Shown: positions 1 through 6,980 of the stretch, piece by piece
Layout: each line of letters begins with the position of its first letter
Position numbering within the stretch: the first letter of the stretch is position 1
Source: a bacterium
GTDB taxonomy: Bacteria > Planctomycetota > UBA11346
Assembly: GCA_020049615.1 (NCBI GenBank)
Contig: JAIFKN010000196.1
Span: 1 to 28,412, forward strand
Direction of reading: 5' to 3'
DNA length: 28,412 nt
The notes under the pieces: model-generated
What the model was told of the DNA's origin: nothing
The model's input: only the letters and a program-made list of their open reading frames with translations
Databases searched by the model: none
Program-made: the position numbers and the translations under genes

Positions 1-66
1 GAAGCCGACGACGTCGCCGCGCATCTCGTCGCTGTGCAGGATGATGACGTTCTTGGCTTCTTGCAT
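1..66 (-). CDS. Sulfatase-family protein, N-terminus only (cut by window edge)
   Basis: Only the first 22 codons lie in the window, read from an ATG at 66 towards base 1. They give a start like MQEAKNVIILHSDEMRGD, followed by VVGF. This matches the opening beta strand of the sulfatase/alkaline-phosphatase superfamily: a hydrophobic strand, then an Asp that binds the divalent metal, then an R-G-D turn. Such enzymes hydrolyse sulfate esters, often of polysaccharides. No signal peptide precedes the motif from this ATG. The frame stays open upstream past a possible TTG near 117, so a longer start cannot be excluded. The catalytic Cys/Ser motif lies outside the window. Family is likely; substrate and length are unknown. 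Confidence 0.6.
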   Translation of the reverse strand, partial: MQEAKNVIILHSDEMRGDVVGF

Positions 67-273
67 GATCTTGGCAACTCTAGCCGACGACCCGCCGATG
101 CCACTGCATCCATTCAACGGTTCAGAAGAATATGGCCGCCATATGGGTCCATAAGCACCTATCGACGTCGCGACTCGTCATCGCCATCGCCAAGCGATCC
201 GACTGAATCGCACAGTCTGCACCGCCACACGGCATTTGCTTGACCAAACATCCCTGTTCAGCCAGCCTGCCGC

Positions 274-1000
274 ATGCGAATTCTGCACAGCTTGGTGCCC
301 ATCCTGCTGGTAGGGCAAGCAACCGCTGTCGAGGCCGATGACTTCTGGATTCGTGAGGATCGGCCGTTCGTCGACATCCGTTTCGGGGTGGCCATGGCCC
401 CGATCCCGGACGAATACCCGGTCATCGCGGACGTGTTCCCGGCCTTCGGTGGCGGTACGGTGGAGTATTCCGATATCATGGATGAGGATCGTGGCACATC
501 GTGGCACGGCCTTCAGCTATTCGATCGTCGGAGGCCTTCTCGATCCGGTGGGTTCCCTCTACGGCCTCGAACTCGTGCACACCTCGGCTACCCAGAACCT
601 GTCGTCCCGCCTCGAGAATGGCGTGACGACCCCTTCCGGCGCCGACCCAAGCTCCCTGCAGTATCGGACCATCGGCGGCAACCTGCTGTATGGCGTTGGC
701 CTGCAGTTGAGTTCCAACTTCCACCTCGAGGCGATGGGGGTCGGTGGACTGGGCTTCGTCGATCTGGATTTCTCGGATTATCCCGGGGTGGAGCAGACCG
801 ACGGTGGCGGACGCTACTGGCTGGTCGGGGCGCGTGCCGGCGCCTACTTCACCTACCGGCGCATGGTACTCGGATTGAGCGCGGACTACAGCACCATGCA
901 TCTGGATGCGCACCAGGACTGGATCGATGCACGCACGTCCACGGAAACCGATGTGACCGGCTTTTCCGCGCGTTTCGAGATCGGATACCATATCCAATGA
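274..1000 (+). pseudogene. Frameshifted outer-membrane beta-barrel-like protein
   Basis: The N-terminal part reads in the frame of the ATG at 274: a signal peptide (MRILHSLVPILLVGQATA) and an exported region ending at DIMDED. The C-terminal part continues in the next frame to the TGA at 998-1000. It has alternating aromatic, Gly-rich strands typical of a small outer-membrane barrel (for example YRTIGGNLLYGVGLQL and FSARFEIGYHIQ). The break coincides with a near-tandem repeat of CGTGGCAC at 490-497 and 500-507, period 10 bases. Removing one 10-base unit restores a single frame of about 238 residues through DRGTAFSYSIVGGLL. The function of the intact protein is not known. It could be a true pseudogene, a phase-variable gene or a sequencing error. 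No clear ribosome binding site precedes 274. Confidence 0.65.
490..509. repeat. 10-base near-tandem duplication at the frameshift
   Basis: CGTGGCACAT (490-499) is followed directly by CGTGGCACGG (500-509). Eight of ten bases are identical and the period is 10, which is not a multiple of three. It lies exactly where the reading frame of the surrounding barrel protein changes, so it is the probable cause of the frameshift. Confidence 0.75.
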
Positions 1001-1044
1001 GCGTCGCCCGTCGTCAGTTGCACCACTTGAGAAGAGAGACTCCC

Positions 1045-2415
1045 ATGAAAGGCCTGATCGCCCTGCTCCTCGCCCTGTGCGTGCAGTCGCATGCCGCTGA
1101 ATTGATCCGCGGCCTGGGCGGATCGGAAGGCTTCGGGGAAGGAGTCCTCGCCCGGAACGATGACGGCTACATCGAGGTCGACATCACCTCCATCTGGCCA
1201 GCAGGCCTGCGTTTCTTCGGCAACGACTACACAAGCGTATGGCTGAACAATAACGGCAACATCACCTTCAATTCGGGTTCTTCGACCTTCACCCCCGGCT
1301 ACATAACGGCTAGCGGCGTCGACCCGATCATCGCCGCCTGGTACGCCGACGTCGACACGCGCAAGGTGCCGGATGGCGACGACGGGCAGCTGTGGCGCGG
1401 CGGCAACCAGACGAACCTCGTCTACTACGACCTCGACACGGTGAATGGCGTCTTCACCGCGACGTGGGATGCCGTCGGCTATTTCGACGAGCACAACGAC
1501 AAGCGGTGCTCGTTCCAGATCCGCCTGCTCCGCTTTGGCTCGGGCAAGGAATTCGACATCGAACTGCGTTACGCGGGCCTCAACTGGACCACCGGTGATG
1601 CCAGCGGTGGCACCAATGGTTTGGGCGGCACGGTCGTTCGCGCGGGCTATTCGGCCGGCAACGGTACCAGCTACTTCGAGCTGCCTCAGTCAGGGAACCA
1701 GTCAGCCATGCTGGCGCTGGCCGGCACCACTGGCAACACAGGCCTCACCGGCATCTGGAGCTGGCGGGTGCGCAAGCCCAACGTGATCATCACCCCGGCC
1801 ATCACCCACTCGAACGCCGGCAGCATCAACTTCGCTCTCACCCTGCCCGCCGATGCGACCGGCTTCGACGCCAGCGACATCACCGTCACCGGCGGCACCG
1901 CCGGGGCGCTGTCCGGACCGGTGGTGTCTGGGATCGACCACGTCTACACCCTACCGGTGACCACTCCGCCTGGCACCGTCCAAGTTACCGTCCTCGCCAA
2001 CCGCGTCAGCAGCCCGTTCGCCGAAATGAACGACCAGACGCAGCGCACCGTGATCATCGACGTCCTCCCGCCTGGTTCGCCCTCCACCCCGACCGTCACC
2101 GGGAACGTGATCAGCGGCACTTCCGAAGCGTTCGCCACCATCCATATCCTGCTGAACGGCGTAGAAGTGGGGACCACCACGGCCGATGCGAGCGGCAACT
2201 GGACCTGGACCGCCGCTGGCATCAGCAGCGGCACCTACACCGTCTCCGCCACGGCGACCGACCGGGCTGGCAACACGGGTCCGGCATCCGGCGGCAGCGC
2301 CTTCAGCTATACGGCGCCAGCCGGCAATGAAGACGATTCCGGCTGCGGAAGCGGACTGGCCGGCCTGCTCCTCCCGATCCTCCTGCTGGGACTGCGTCCT
2401 CGTCGGCGCAAGTAA
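1045..2415 (+). CDS. Secreted NIDO/Ig-like surface protein with C-terminal sorting anchor
   Basis: 456 residues. The ATG at 1045 follows a purine-rich AGAAGAGAG. Residues 1-18 are a signal peptide (MKGLIALLLALCVQSHAA). Residues about 40-235 resemble a nidogen-like (NIDO) domain: FFGNDYTSVWLNNNGNITF, then IIAAWYADVDT, then a region reporting on how the polypeptide scatters and ending in a WSWRVR strand. Two Ig-like domains follow (about 238-335 and 338-425); the second carries NWTWTAAGISSGTYTVSATA and DRAGNTG. The tail is an acidic GNEDDSGCGSG, a hydrophobic segment and RPRRRK. That is the layout of CTERM-type sorting signals; the Cys-Gly pair recalls the GlyGly, MYXO and JDVT types. The protein is probably displayed at the cell surface as an adhesin or matrix protein. 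The same frame is open back to 274, but the stretch before 1045 is an out-of-frame reading of the upstream gene. Confidence 0.8.
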   Translation: MKGLIALLLALCVQSHAAELIRGLGGSEGFGEGVLARNDDGYIEVDITSIWPAGLRFFGNDYTSVWLNNNGNITFNSGSSTFTPGYITASGVDPIIAAWYADVDTRKVPDGDDGQLWRGGNQTNLVYYDLDTVNGVFTATWDAVGYFDEHNDKRCSFQIRLLRFGSGKEFDIELRYAGLNWTTGDASGGTNGLGGTVVRAGYSAGNGTSYFELPQSGNQSAMLALAGTTGNTGLTGIWSWRVRKPNVIITPAITHSNAGSINFALTLPADATGFDASDITVTGGTAGALSGPVVSGIDHVYTLPVTTPPGTVQVTVLANRVSSPFAEMNDQTQRTVIIDVLPPGSPSTPTVTGNVISGTSEAFATIHILLNGVEVGTTTADASGNWTWTAAGISSGTYTVSATATDRAGNTGPASGGSAFSYTAPAGNEDDSGCGSGLAGLLLPILLLGLRPRRRK

Positions 2416-2452
2416 GGCCGGTTTTCCATCACATCAGACTCGGAGGTGTGGG

Positions 2453-2471
2453 GCCGGCCTGCGAGGCCGGC
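2453..2471. terminator. Hairpin between convergent genes
   Basis: GCCGGCCT (2453-2460) and AGGCCGGC (2464-2471) form a perfect 8-bp stem with a GCG loop. It lies between the end of the NIDO protein gene (+) and the end of the BlaI-type gene (-). No T-run follows on either strand, so it may be a weak or Rho-assisted bidirectional terminator. Confidence 0.4.
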
Positions 2472-2484
2472 TCGCTGCTTCTGC

Positions 2485-2856
2485 TCAGCCGCCTGCGACG
2501 AGCATGCCCTTGAGGCTGTCGCGCTGGCCCGGATCGAGCGATTCATCCGCCGCCACGGCGTCGAGCATGGCGCGCAGATCGCCACGGAAGACCTCGGTGC
2601 GGACATGGTGCAGCAACTCGCGCTTGTAGCTGCCCTCGTCGATCTTGGCAGCGAAGCGGTGGGCACGGCCCTCGGGAGTCTGGTCCAGGAAGCCACGCCG
2701 GGCGAGATTGCGCATCACGGTCAGGATGGTGGTGTAGGCCAATCGCTTGGCTGCCGGATCGGCCATCAATTCGTCATGGACGTCGTGCACCGTCGACGGT
2801 CCGCGCCGCCAGATGTGGTGCATGACTTTGACCTGCAGGGGACCGATGAGTTCCAT
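2485..2856 (-). CDS. BlaI/MecI/CopY-family transcriptional repressor
   Basis: 123 residues, the usual length for the family. The start ATG at 2856 has GGAG just upstream on its strand. Residues about 5-75 form the winged helix: LQVKVMHHIWRRGPSTVHDV, a recognition-helix region AYTTILTVMRNLARRGFL, and a wing ending in RAHRFAAKI. The C-terminal helix serves dimerisation. Family members repress beta-lactamase, copper or other operons and are normally inactivated when a BlaR1-type membrane protease cleaves them. No BlaR1 or beta-lactamase gene is in this window, so the repressor looks orphaned here and its targets are unknown. The family call is firm. Confidence 0.88.
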   Translation of the reverse strand: MELIGPLQVKVMHHIWRRGPSTVHDVHDELMADPAAKRLAYTTILTVMRNLARRGFLDQTPEGRAHRFAAKIDEGSYKRELLHHVRTEVFRGDLRAMLDAVAADESLDPGQRDSLKGMLVAGG

Positions 2857-2927
2857 GGAATACTCCGCCGTAGCGCTCGAAGCTAGCAGGCTGCGAGAAC
2901 ATTCCTAGGGGGTTTCCCGATACCCGT

Positions 2928-3785
2928 CTACCCTCGAATGAGGTCGTCCTGCCAAGCCCCGATCGTGCCCTCGCCAAGCTGATGCAGCCAGCGTTTGGCG
3001 TCCTCGGGATAGCCGGCCGTGGGCTTCAGCCAGGCGAAACGGCCGGTCCAATGGTGGTTGAACAGGTGCATATGCAGTTCGCGAGCGTATTTGGCGATGC
3101 ACGACGCTGCGGCGATGAGAGGCGCATGACCTTCCCCGCCGACCAGGAAGGCCACGTTGGTGGCCAGGCAGCGGTAACGGCATGCCGGTGCGGTCTCCTC
3201 GACGATCTCGACCTCCTGGCCTGGCCAGGCAGCCTGCAGCAGATCGCCGTAGCGCTTACGGCCGCCAAGGCGATCGCAGGCGATGTCGGCTCCGACGGCG
3301 GGATCAGCCACTCCTGCACGGATCAGTTGGCGGACAGCGTCGAGCTCGGCCGCGGCTCGGTTGACGCCTTTGCGCTTGGCCGCGTTCAGCTGGCGCGGAT
3401 GGAGGAGGTGGCCGTGCAGGCCGCAGGCGGTGCCGCTGGCGATCGACCACCGCGCCGGTGTGGCGGCGATCGGCAACCGCAGTTGCTCGGCCCCGGCCAT
3501 CCACGGCACGGTGGCCCGCTCGGCCGCCGATTCACCAAGCAGGGCGAACAGATCATCCGCGGTGTCGGGCTGGAAGCCGGATAGCCAAGCAGCCGCCGGC
3601 AGCGCGACCCGCTCGAGGCTGGCCAGATCACCCGGCTTGTGCACCTGCTTGCTGTCGGCCACGCCGAGCGCAGCGAGCTCGACGGCGAAGCTGGCCGGAT
3701 CCTGCACGTCCGCCAGCGCCCCGACCACCGCCAGCGGTCCGAGGGTTGGTCCGTAGCCGGCCTCATCGATGCCCATGTGCAGCAT
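2928..3785 (-). CDS. RNase H type 2 (RNase HII/HIII-like) with GYG motif
   Basis: 285 residues. The N-terminus GIDEAGYGPTLGPLAVVG carries the first two carboxylates of the RNase H2/H3 active site (D7, E8). A DSK follows at 44-46. A third acidic residue is plausible at D171 (ACDRLGGRKRYG). The AASCIAKYARELHM segment (about 225-239) matches the family's A-S-x-x-A-K-x-x-R-D motif, with Glu236 where Asp is usual. The family cleaves RNA in RNA-DNA hybrids and incises at embedded ribonucleotides. The usual G-R-G (HII) or G-K-G (HIII), which contacts the RNA-DNA junction, is G-Y-G here, so specificity may differ. The protein is longer than most RNase HII. A start at the second ATG (3776) is equally possible. 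Calling it classical rnhB would be overconfident. Confidence 0.75.
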   Translation of the reverse strand: MLHMGIDEAGYGPTLGPLAVVGALADVQDPASFAVELAALGVADSKQVHKPGDLASLERVALPAAAWLSGFQPDTADDLFALLGESAAERATVPWMAGAEQLRLPIAATPARWSIASGTACGLHGHLLHPRQLNAAKRKGVNRAAAELDAVRQLIRAGVADPAVGADIACDRLGGRKRYGDLLQAAWPGQEVEIVEETAPACRYRCLATNVAFLVGGEGHAPLIAAASCIAKYARELHMHLFNHHWTGRFAWLKPTAGYPEDAKRWLHQLGEGTIGAWQDDLIRG

Positions 3786-3914
3786 GGTGGCACGCTAGCC
3801 CGGCGCGAGGCGGGCTCCAGCTCGTCGGTTGGGGCATGCGACGCCGGACGTCCATTGCCGATGATTTCCAGGTTGATCGCACCCGCGGCGGGATAATGGT
3901 TTGGTCCCTAAGCA

Positions 3915-4451
3915 ATGATCATCCTGCGCGACCTGCCCAGCGACGAGGAGCTGCGCGCCCTGGCTGACCGGTATCCCGACCTGGATCCCGAGGCCGCGGC
4001 GGCCCTGCTGGCGTTCATGCGCGCGGCCTGCGAGATCTTCCACGATTCCGACGCCCACTTCGCGCGCTATGGCACTTCGTGCGGCCGCTTCACCGTCCTG
4101 GCCCTGCTCAACCGCCGCCCGGACCGCATGCTGACTCCGAGCGGCATCGCCGACTCCTGCGGCGTCACCCGGGCCACCATCACCGGCCTGCTCGACGGAC
4201 TCGAACAGGATGGCCTGGTCGAGCGGACCCGGGGGTCGGGCGACCGTCGCACCATGCAGGTACGCCTGACCGCGGCCGGGCGGCGCTTCCTCGATGGCAT
4301 GCTGCCCGACCATTTCCGGCGCCTCGCCAGGCTGATGCACGGCATCGGCGTGTCCGACCGCCGGATCCTGCGCCGCATCGCCGGTACCATCGCCGACAAC
4401 GCCGCCACGCTCTCCACCGACCCAGCCGACCCGCCCACGAGGAAACGATGA
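3915..4451 (+). CDS. MarR-family transcriptional regulator
   Basis: 178 residues. The core is a MarR winged helix: FTVLALLNRRPDRMLTPSGI, then the recognition region GVTRATITGLLDGLEQDGLV, then the wing RTRGSGDRRTMQVRLTAAG with its D-R-R signature at about residues 110-125. MarR proteins bind as dimers and are usually released by small aromatic or toxic ligands. The gene overlaps the following TolC-like gene by ATGA (4448-4451), which implies translational coupling. The likely role is local control of that efflux component. No clear Shine-Dalgarno precedes the ATG at 3915. A GATAAT at 3892-3897 could serve as a -10 element, but no -35 sits at a good distance. Confidence 0.9.
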   Translation: MIILRDLPSDEELRALADRYPDLDPEAAAALLAFMRAACEIFHDSDAHFARYGTSCGRFTVLALLNRRPDRMLTPSGIADSCGVTRATITGLLDGLEQDGLVERTRGSGDRRTMQVRLTAAGRRFLDGMLPDHFRRLARLMHGIGVSDRRILRRIAGTIADNAATLSTDPADPPTRKR

Positions 4452-5827
4452 ACACCCTCCGTCCCGTCGCCGCCCTTCTCGCCCTGGCCGCCCTGTGCGC
4501 CGAGGATGCTCCGCCACCGGCAGCAGCAGCGCCGGCCGCGCCACCGGCCCAGGCCGCCCCGGCGCCGGCGGATCCTGCCGCTCCGCAGGCCGCTCCTGGC
4601 CTGACCATGGATCAGGCCATCGCCCTGGCCCTGGCGCGCAATGAGACGCCCGAGATCGCCATCTCGCGCATCGAGGCGGCCCAGGCCTCGGTCACCCGCG
4701 CGGCCGCCGCGCTGCGTCCGAGCGTCGTCCTCGGCGGCTCGCTGTCGACCAACGATCAGGATGACCTGCCGTGGGGCGGGGACGCCGACGAGACCGCTGC
4801 CTGGAACGTCAATGCCGAGCTCGGCCTGCTGCGCGCCAGCGCCTGGTCGGGCCTGTCCGCGGCCAAGTACGCCCTGCGCGCCCAGCAGCTGGAGTCGCTG
4901 GAACAGAAGCGCGTGTTCGCCTTCGCCGTCGGCGGCGTGTTCCTCAACACCCTTGCCGCCGAGCGCCAGGTCGTCGCCGCCGAACGCCGGCTGGAGGTGT
5001 CCCAGGCCTCGGTCGCCGACGCCAAGGCGCGGCTGCAGGCCGGCCTGTCGATCCGCACCGACGTCACCCGCGCCGAACTCGAGGAGGCGACGGCCCAGCT
5101 GTCGGTGACGCGGGCGCGCAACCTGGTCACCACCACGCGCCTGGCGCTGGCCGACCTGATCGTCGCCCCGATCGATGGCGGACTGGAGATCCCCGCCACC
5201 ATCGAGGTGCCTTCGCGCGAAGGCGAGGTGCTGCAGCGCCTGGCCCTGGCCTACCGCGCCGACCTGCGCGCCCTGCAGTTCCGCGAGGCAGCCGCCGATC
5301 AGAACGTCCGCGCCGCCTATGGCCGCTGGATCCCGGACGTGACCGCCCGGGCGGCAGCAAGCGAATTCGAGACCAACGACCCGGCCCGCGCCAGCGCTGA
5401 CAAGACTCTCGATGTCACCCTGTCGCTGAACGCCTCCTGGGCGCTGTACGACGGCGGCGACCGCGGCGGCGCCATCGCCCAGGCCCAGGCGGCACGGCGC
5501 GAGACCGGCCTCAGCCGCACCCAGCAGCTGCGCGGTCTGCGCAAGGAGCTGCTGACCGGCCTGGCCGACCTCGAGACCGCCGAGGCCTCGCTGGCCCAGG
5601 CCCAGGCCCGCGACCGCCTGGCCAGGGCCAACGCCGAGGAGGTGCGGGCACGCTACAAGCAGGGCTTGGCCACCGCCCTGGAGGACGCCGATGCGATCAG
5701 CGGCCAGTTCGAGGCCGAAAGCGGCCTGGTCGCGGCCCAGCTGCAGATGGCGCGCAGCCGCCTCGACCTGCGTCAACTAGCGGGCGTATGGCCGCTGAGC
5801 GACCGCGAGCCGGGCGGCAAGCCCTGA
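4448..5827 (+). CDS. TolC-like outer-membrane efflux protein
   Basis: 459 residues. The ATG at 4448 overlaps the marR-type stop and has GAGG five bases upstream. A signal peptide (MNTLRPVAALLALAALCA) is followed by an Ala/Pro-rich linker to about residue 52. Two outer-membrane-efflux repeats follow: the first begins LTMDQAIALALARNETPEI; the second includes the conserved strand WALYDGGDRGGAIAQAQAAR. Long helical stretches rich in Ala, Glu and Arg (such as ERQVVAAERRLEVSQASVAD) suit the periplasmic tunnel. TolC-type trimers form the exit duct of tripartite pumps and type I exporters. No membrane-fusion or inner-membrane pump gene adjoins it, so its partners must be encoded elsewhere. The family call is firm; the transported compound is unknown. 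Confidence 0.9.
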   Translation: MNTLRPVAALLALAALCAEDAPPPAAAAPAAPPAQAAPAPADPAAPQAAPGLTMDQAIALALARNETPEIAISRIEAAQASVTRAAAALRPSVVLGGSLSTNDQDDLPWGGDADETAAWNVNAELGLLRASAWSGLSAAKYALRAQQLESLEQKRVFAFAVGGVFLNTLAAERQVVAAERRLEVSQASVADAKARLQAGLSIRTDVTRAELEEATAQLSVTRARNLVTTTRLALADLIVAPIDGGLEIPATIEVPSREGEVLQRLALAYRADLRALQFREAAADQNVRAAYGRWIPDVTARAAASEFETNDPARASADKTLDVTLSLNASWALYDGGDRGGAIAQAQAARRETGLSRTQQLRGLRKELLTGLADLETAEASLAQAQARDRLARANAEEVRARYKQGLATALEDADAISGQFEAESGLVAAQLQMARSRLDLRQLAGVWPLSDREPGGKP

Positions 5828-5880
5828 ACACGACGGGATCGCAGGCGCAGCCCGCGATCCCCACGGTCCTGGCCGTGTTC
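5826..5880. terminator. Two-tier inverted repeat between convergent genes
   Basis: An inner pair, GGGATCGC (5835-5842) with GCGATCCC (5854-5861), is nested in an outer pair, GAACACG (5826-5832) with CGTGTTC (5874-5880). It starts at the stop of the TolC-like gene and reaches the stop of the convergent EF-hand gene, so it is well placed as a bidirectional terminator. No T-run is present. Confidence 0.5.
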
Positions 5881-6346
5881 ACGGGTCGAGCAGATCGTCG
5901 CCCTTGGGCGGCTTGCCCTCGCCCTTGGGCGGCTTGCCTTCCCGGCCCTCGCGCGGCTCCGGACGCTTCACCTCATCGGCCGTGATGGTGCCGTCGCCAT
6001 TGCGGTCGAAGCGCTTGAACAGCTCGGCCGGGTCGGGACCGCGGCGCTTCTTGTTCCCCTCGCCGGGCGGGCCAGGCGGCTCGAAAGCGAGGAACTCCTC
6101 CTTCGACACCTGGCCATCGCCATTGGCATCCATCTTGCCGAAGAGGGCTTCACGCTCGGTCTTGATCCGCGCCTCAAGGGCGGCGGTCAGCTCGACGAGG
6201 GTGACCTGCCCGTCCTTGTCGGCATCGGCCTTCTGGAACAGCTCCTCGGGCGAGGGAGCAGGTGGGCGGCGCTCGCCGCCTGGCGGTGGCGGACCCTCGC
6301 CGCCGCACAGCGCGGCGGCGAGCAGAATGAGCGGGATATGGCGCAT
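5879..6346 (-). CDS. Secreted EF-hand protein, proline-rich (1 of 3)
   Basis: 155 residues. The ATG at 6346 has GAGGAG six bases upstream on its strand. A short signal peptide (MRHIPLILLAAALCGG) is followed by a Pro-rich stretch. Three canonical EF-hand loops follow: DADKDGQVTLVE, DANGDGQVSKEE and DRNGDGTITADE. In each the Asp/Asn residues at loop positions 1, 3 and 5 and the Glu at 12 are intact, so Ca2+ binding is expected. The tail is rich in Pro, Lys and Gly with a repeated GKPPKG. It is first of three EF-hand genes in a row on the minus strand. A periplasmic or surface calcium buffer or Ca2+-dependent matrix protein is the plausible role; no enzymatic domain is visible. Confidence 0.85.
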   Translation of the reverse strand: MRHIPLILLAAALCGGEGPPPPGGERRPPAPSPEELFQKADADKDGQVTLVELTAALEARIKTEREALFGKMDANGDGQVSKEEFLAFEPPGPPGEGNKKRRGPDPAELFKRFDRNGDGTITADEVKRPEPREGREGKPPKGEGKPPKGDDLLDP

Positions 6347-6373
6347 GGCGATCTCCTCGGGTGATCGTGGTGG

Positions 6374-6934
6374 TTATTGCCGGCCCGGTCCGCCGACGCG
6401 GCCCGGCGCGTGGTCGCGACGATCCTCGCGGCGGTCGCGCACGTCCTCGCGATGGTCGAGGGCGTCCTCGAGATCATCGAGCAGGCCGCCGTCATGCGCC
6501 GCATCGCGCCGTTCCTCGGCCCGGTCTCGCACATCTTCGCGACGATCGGCGCGATCCTCGACCCGGTCGGCGACGCGACGCTCGCCGGGGCCGACCTTGC
6601 CGTCGTCGTTGCGGTCGAGCCGGTCCTTGAGCTCGGGGTGGTTCTGCTGCCAGCGGTCGTGCAGCACCTGACGGTCCTTGGCCGTGACATTCCCATCCCC
6701 ATCGACATCGAGCTTCTTGTACAGCTCGGGCCTGTTGGCCTTGATCCAGGCCTCGCGCTTCTCCATCCCGGCGATGAACTCCTCGCGCGAGACGCGCCCG
6801 TCGCCGTTGGCATCGAGCTTGGCGGCGAGCTCGGGGTGGCGCTTCGCCGGCGGCATGGTCTTGGGCGTCTCCGCGGCGCCGATGCCGGCGGCAACCGAGA
6901 GCGAGGCGAGGACGGCGATGATGGTGCGATGCAT
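6374..6934 (-). CDS. Secreted EF-hand protein with Asp/Arg-rich tail (2 of 3)
   Basis: 186 residues. Signal peptide MHRTIIAVLASLSVAAGIGA precedes HPELAAKL. The EF-hand loops are DANGDGRVSREE, DVDGDGNVTAKD and DRNDDGKVGPGE; the second ends in Asp rather than Glu, which usually weakens Ca2+ binding. From about residue 118 the sequence becomes a low-complexity alternation of Asp, Arg and Glu (VADRVEDRADRREDVRDRAE and a second copy-like run, HREDVRDRREDRRDH) without a recognised fold. It may be a charged helix or a disordered polyampholyte. It is separated by 27 bases from the next EF-hand gene downstream, so the two are probably co-transcribed. The start at 6934 has only a weak AGGA upstream. 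Confidence 0.83.
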   Translation of the reverse strand: MHRTIIAVLASLSVAAGIGAAETPKTMPPAKRHPELAAKLDANGDGRVSREEFIAGMEKREAWIKANRPELYKKLDVDGDGNVTAKDRQVLHDRWQQNHPELKDRLDRNDDGKVGPGERRVADRVEDRADRREDVRDRAEERRDAAHDGGLLDDLEDALDHREDVRDRREDRRDHAPGRVGGPGRQ

Positions 6935-6980
6935 GGCGGTGGTCCTGGTGAAATGCTAGGTGGTCGGTGGTGGAAGTCGA

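Noticed and set aside
67..273. Gap between the sulfatase start and the barrel gene
   Set aside because: Small open frames here have no recognisable features; no clear promoter or repeat was found.
274..2415. A single 713-residue open frame covering two genes
   Set aside because: Residues about 75-257 are an Arg/Pro-rich out-of-frame reading; a separate signal peptide and start at 1045 mark the second gene.
3873..3897. Possible sigma-70 promoter for marR (TTGATC and GATAAT)
   Set aside because: Spacing between the hexamers is only 13 bases.
4067..5776. 569-residue open frame antisense to the TolC-like gene
   Set aside because: Gly/Arg/Gln-rich composition typical of antisense in high-GC DNA; the plus-strand protein has clear family motifs.
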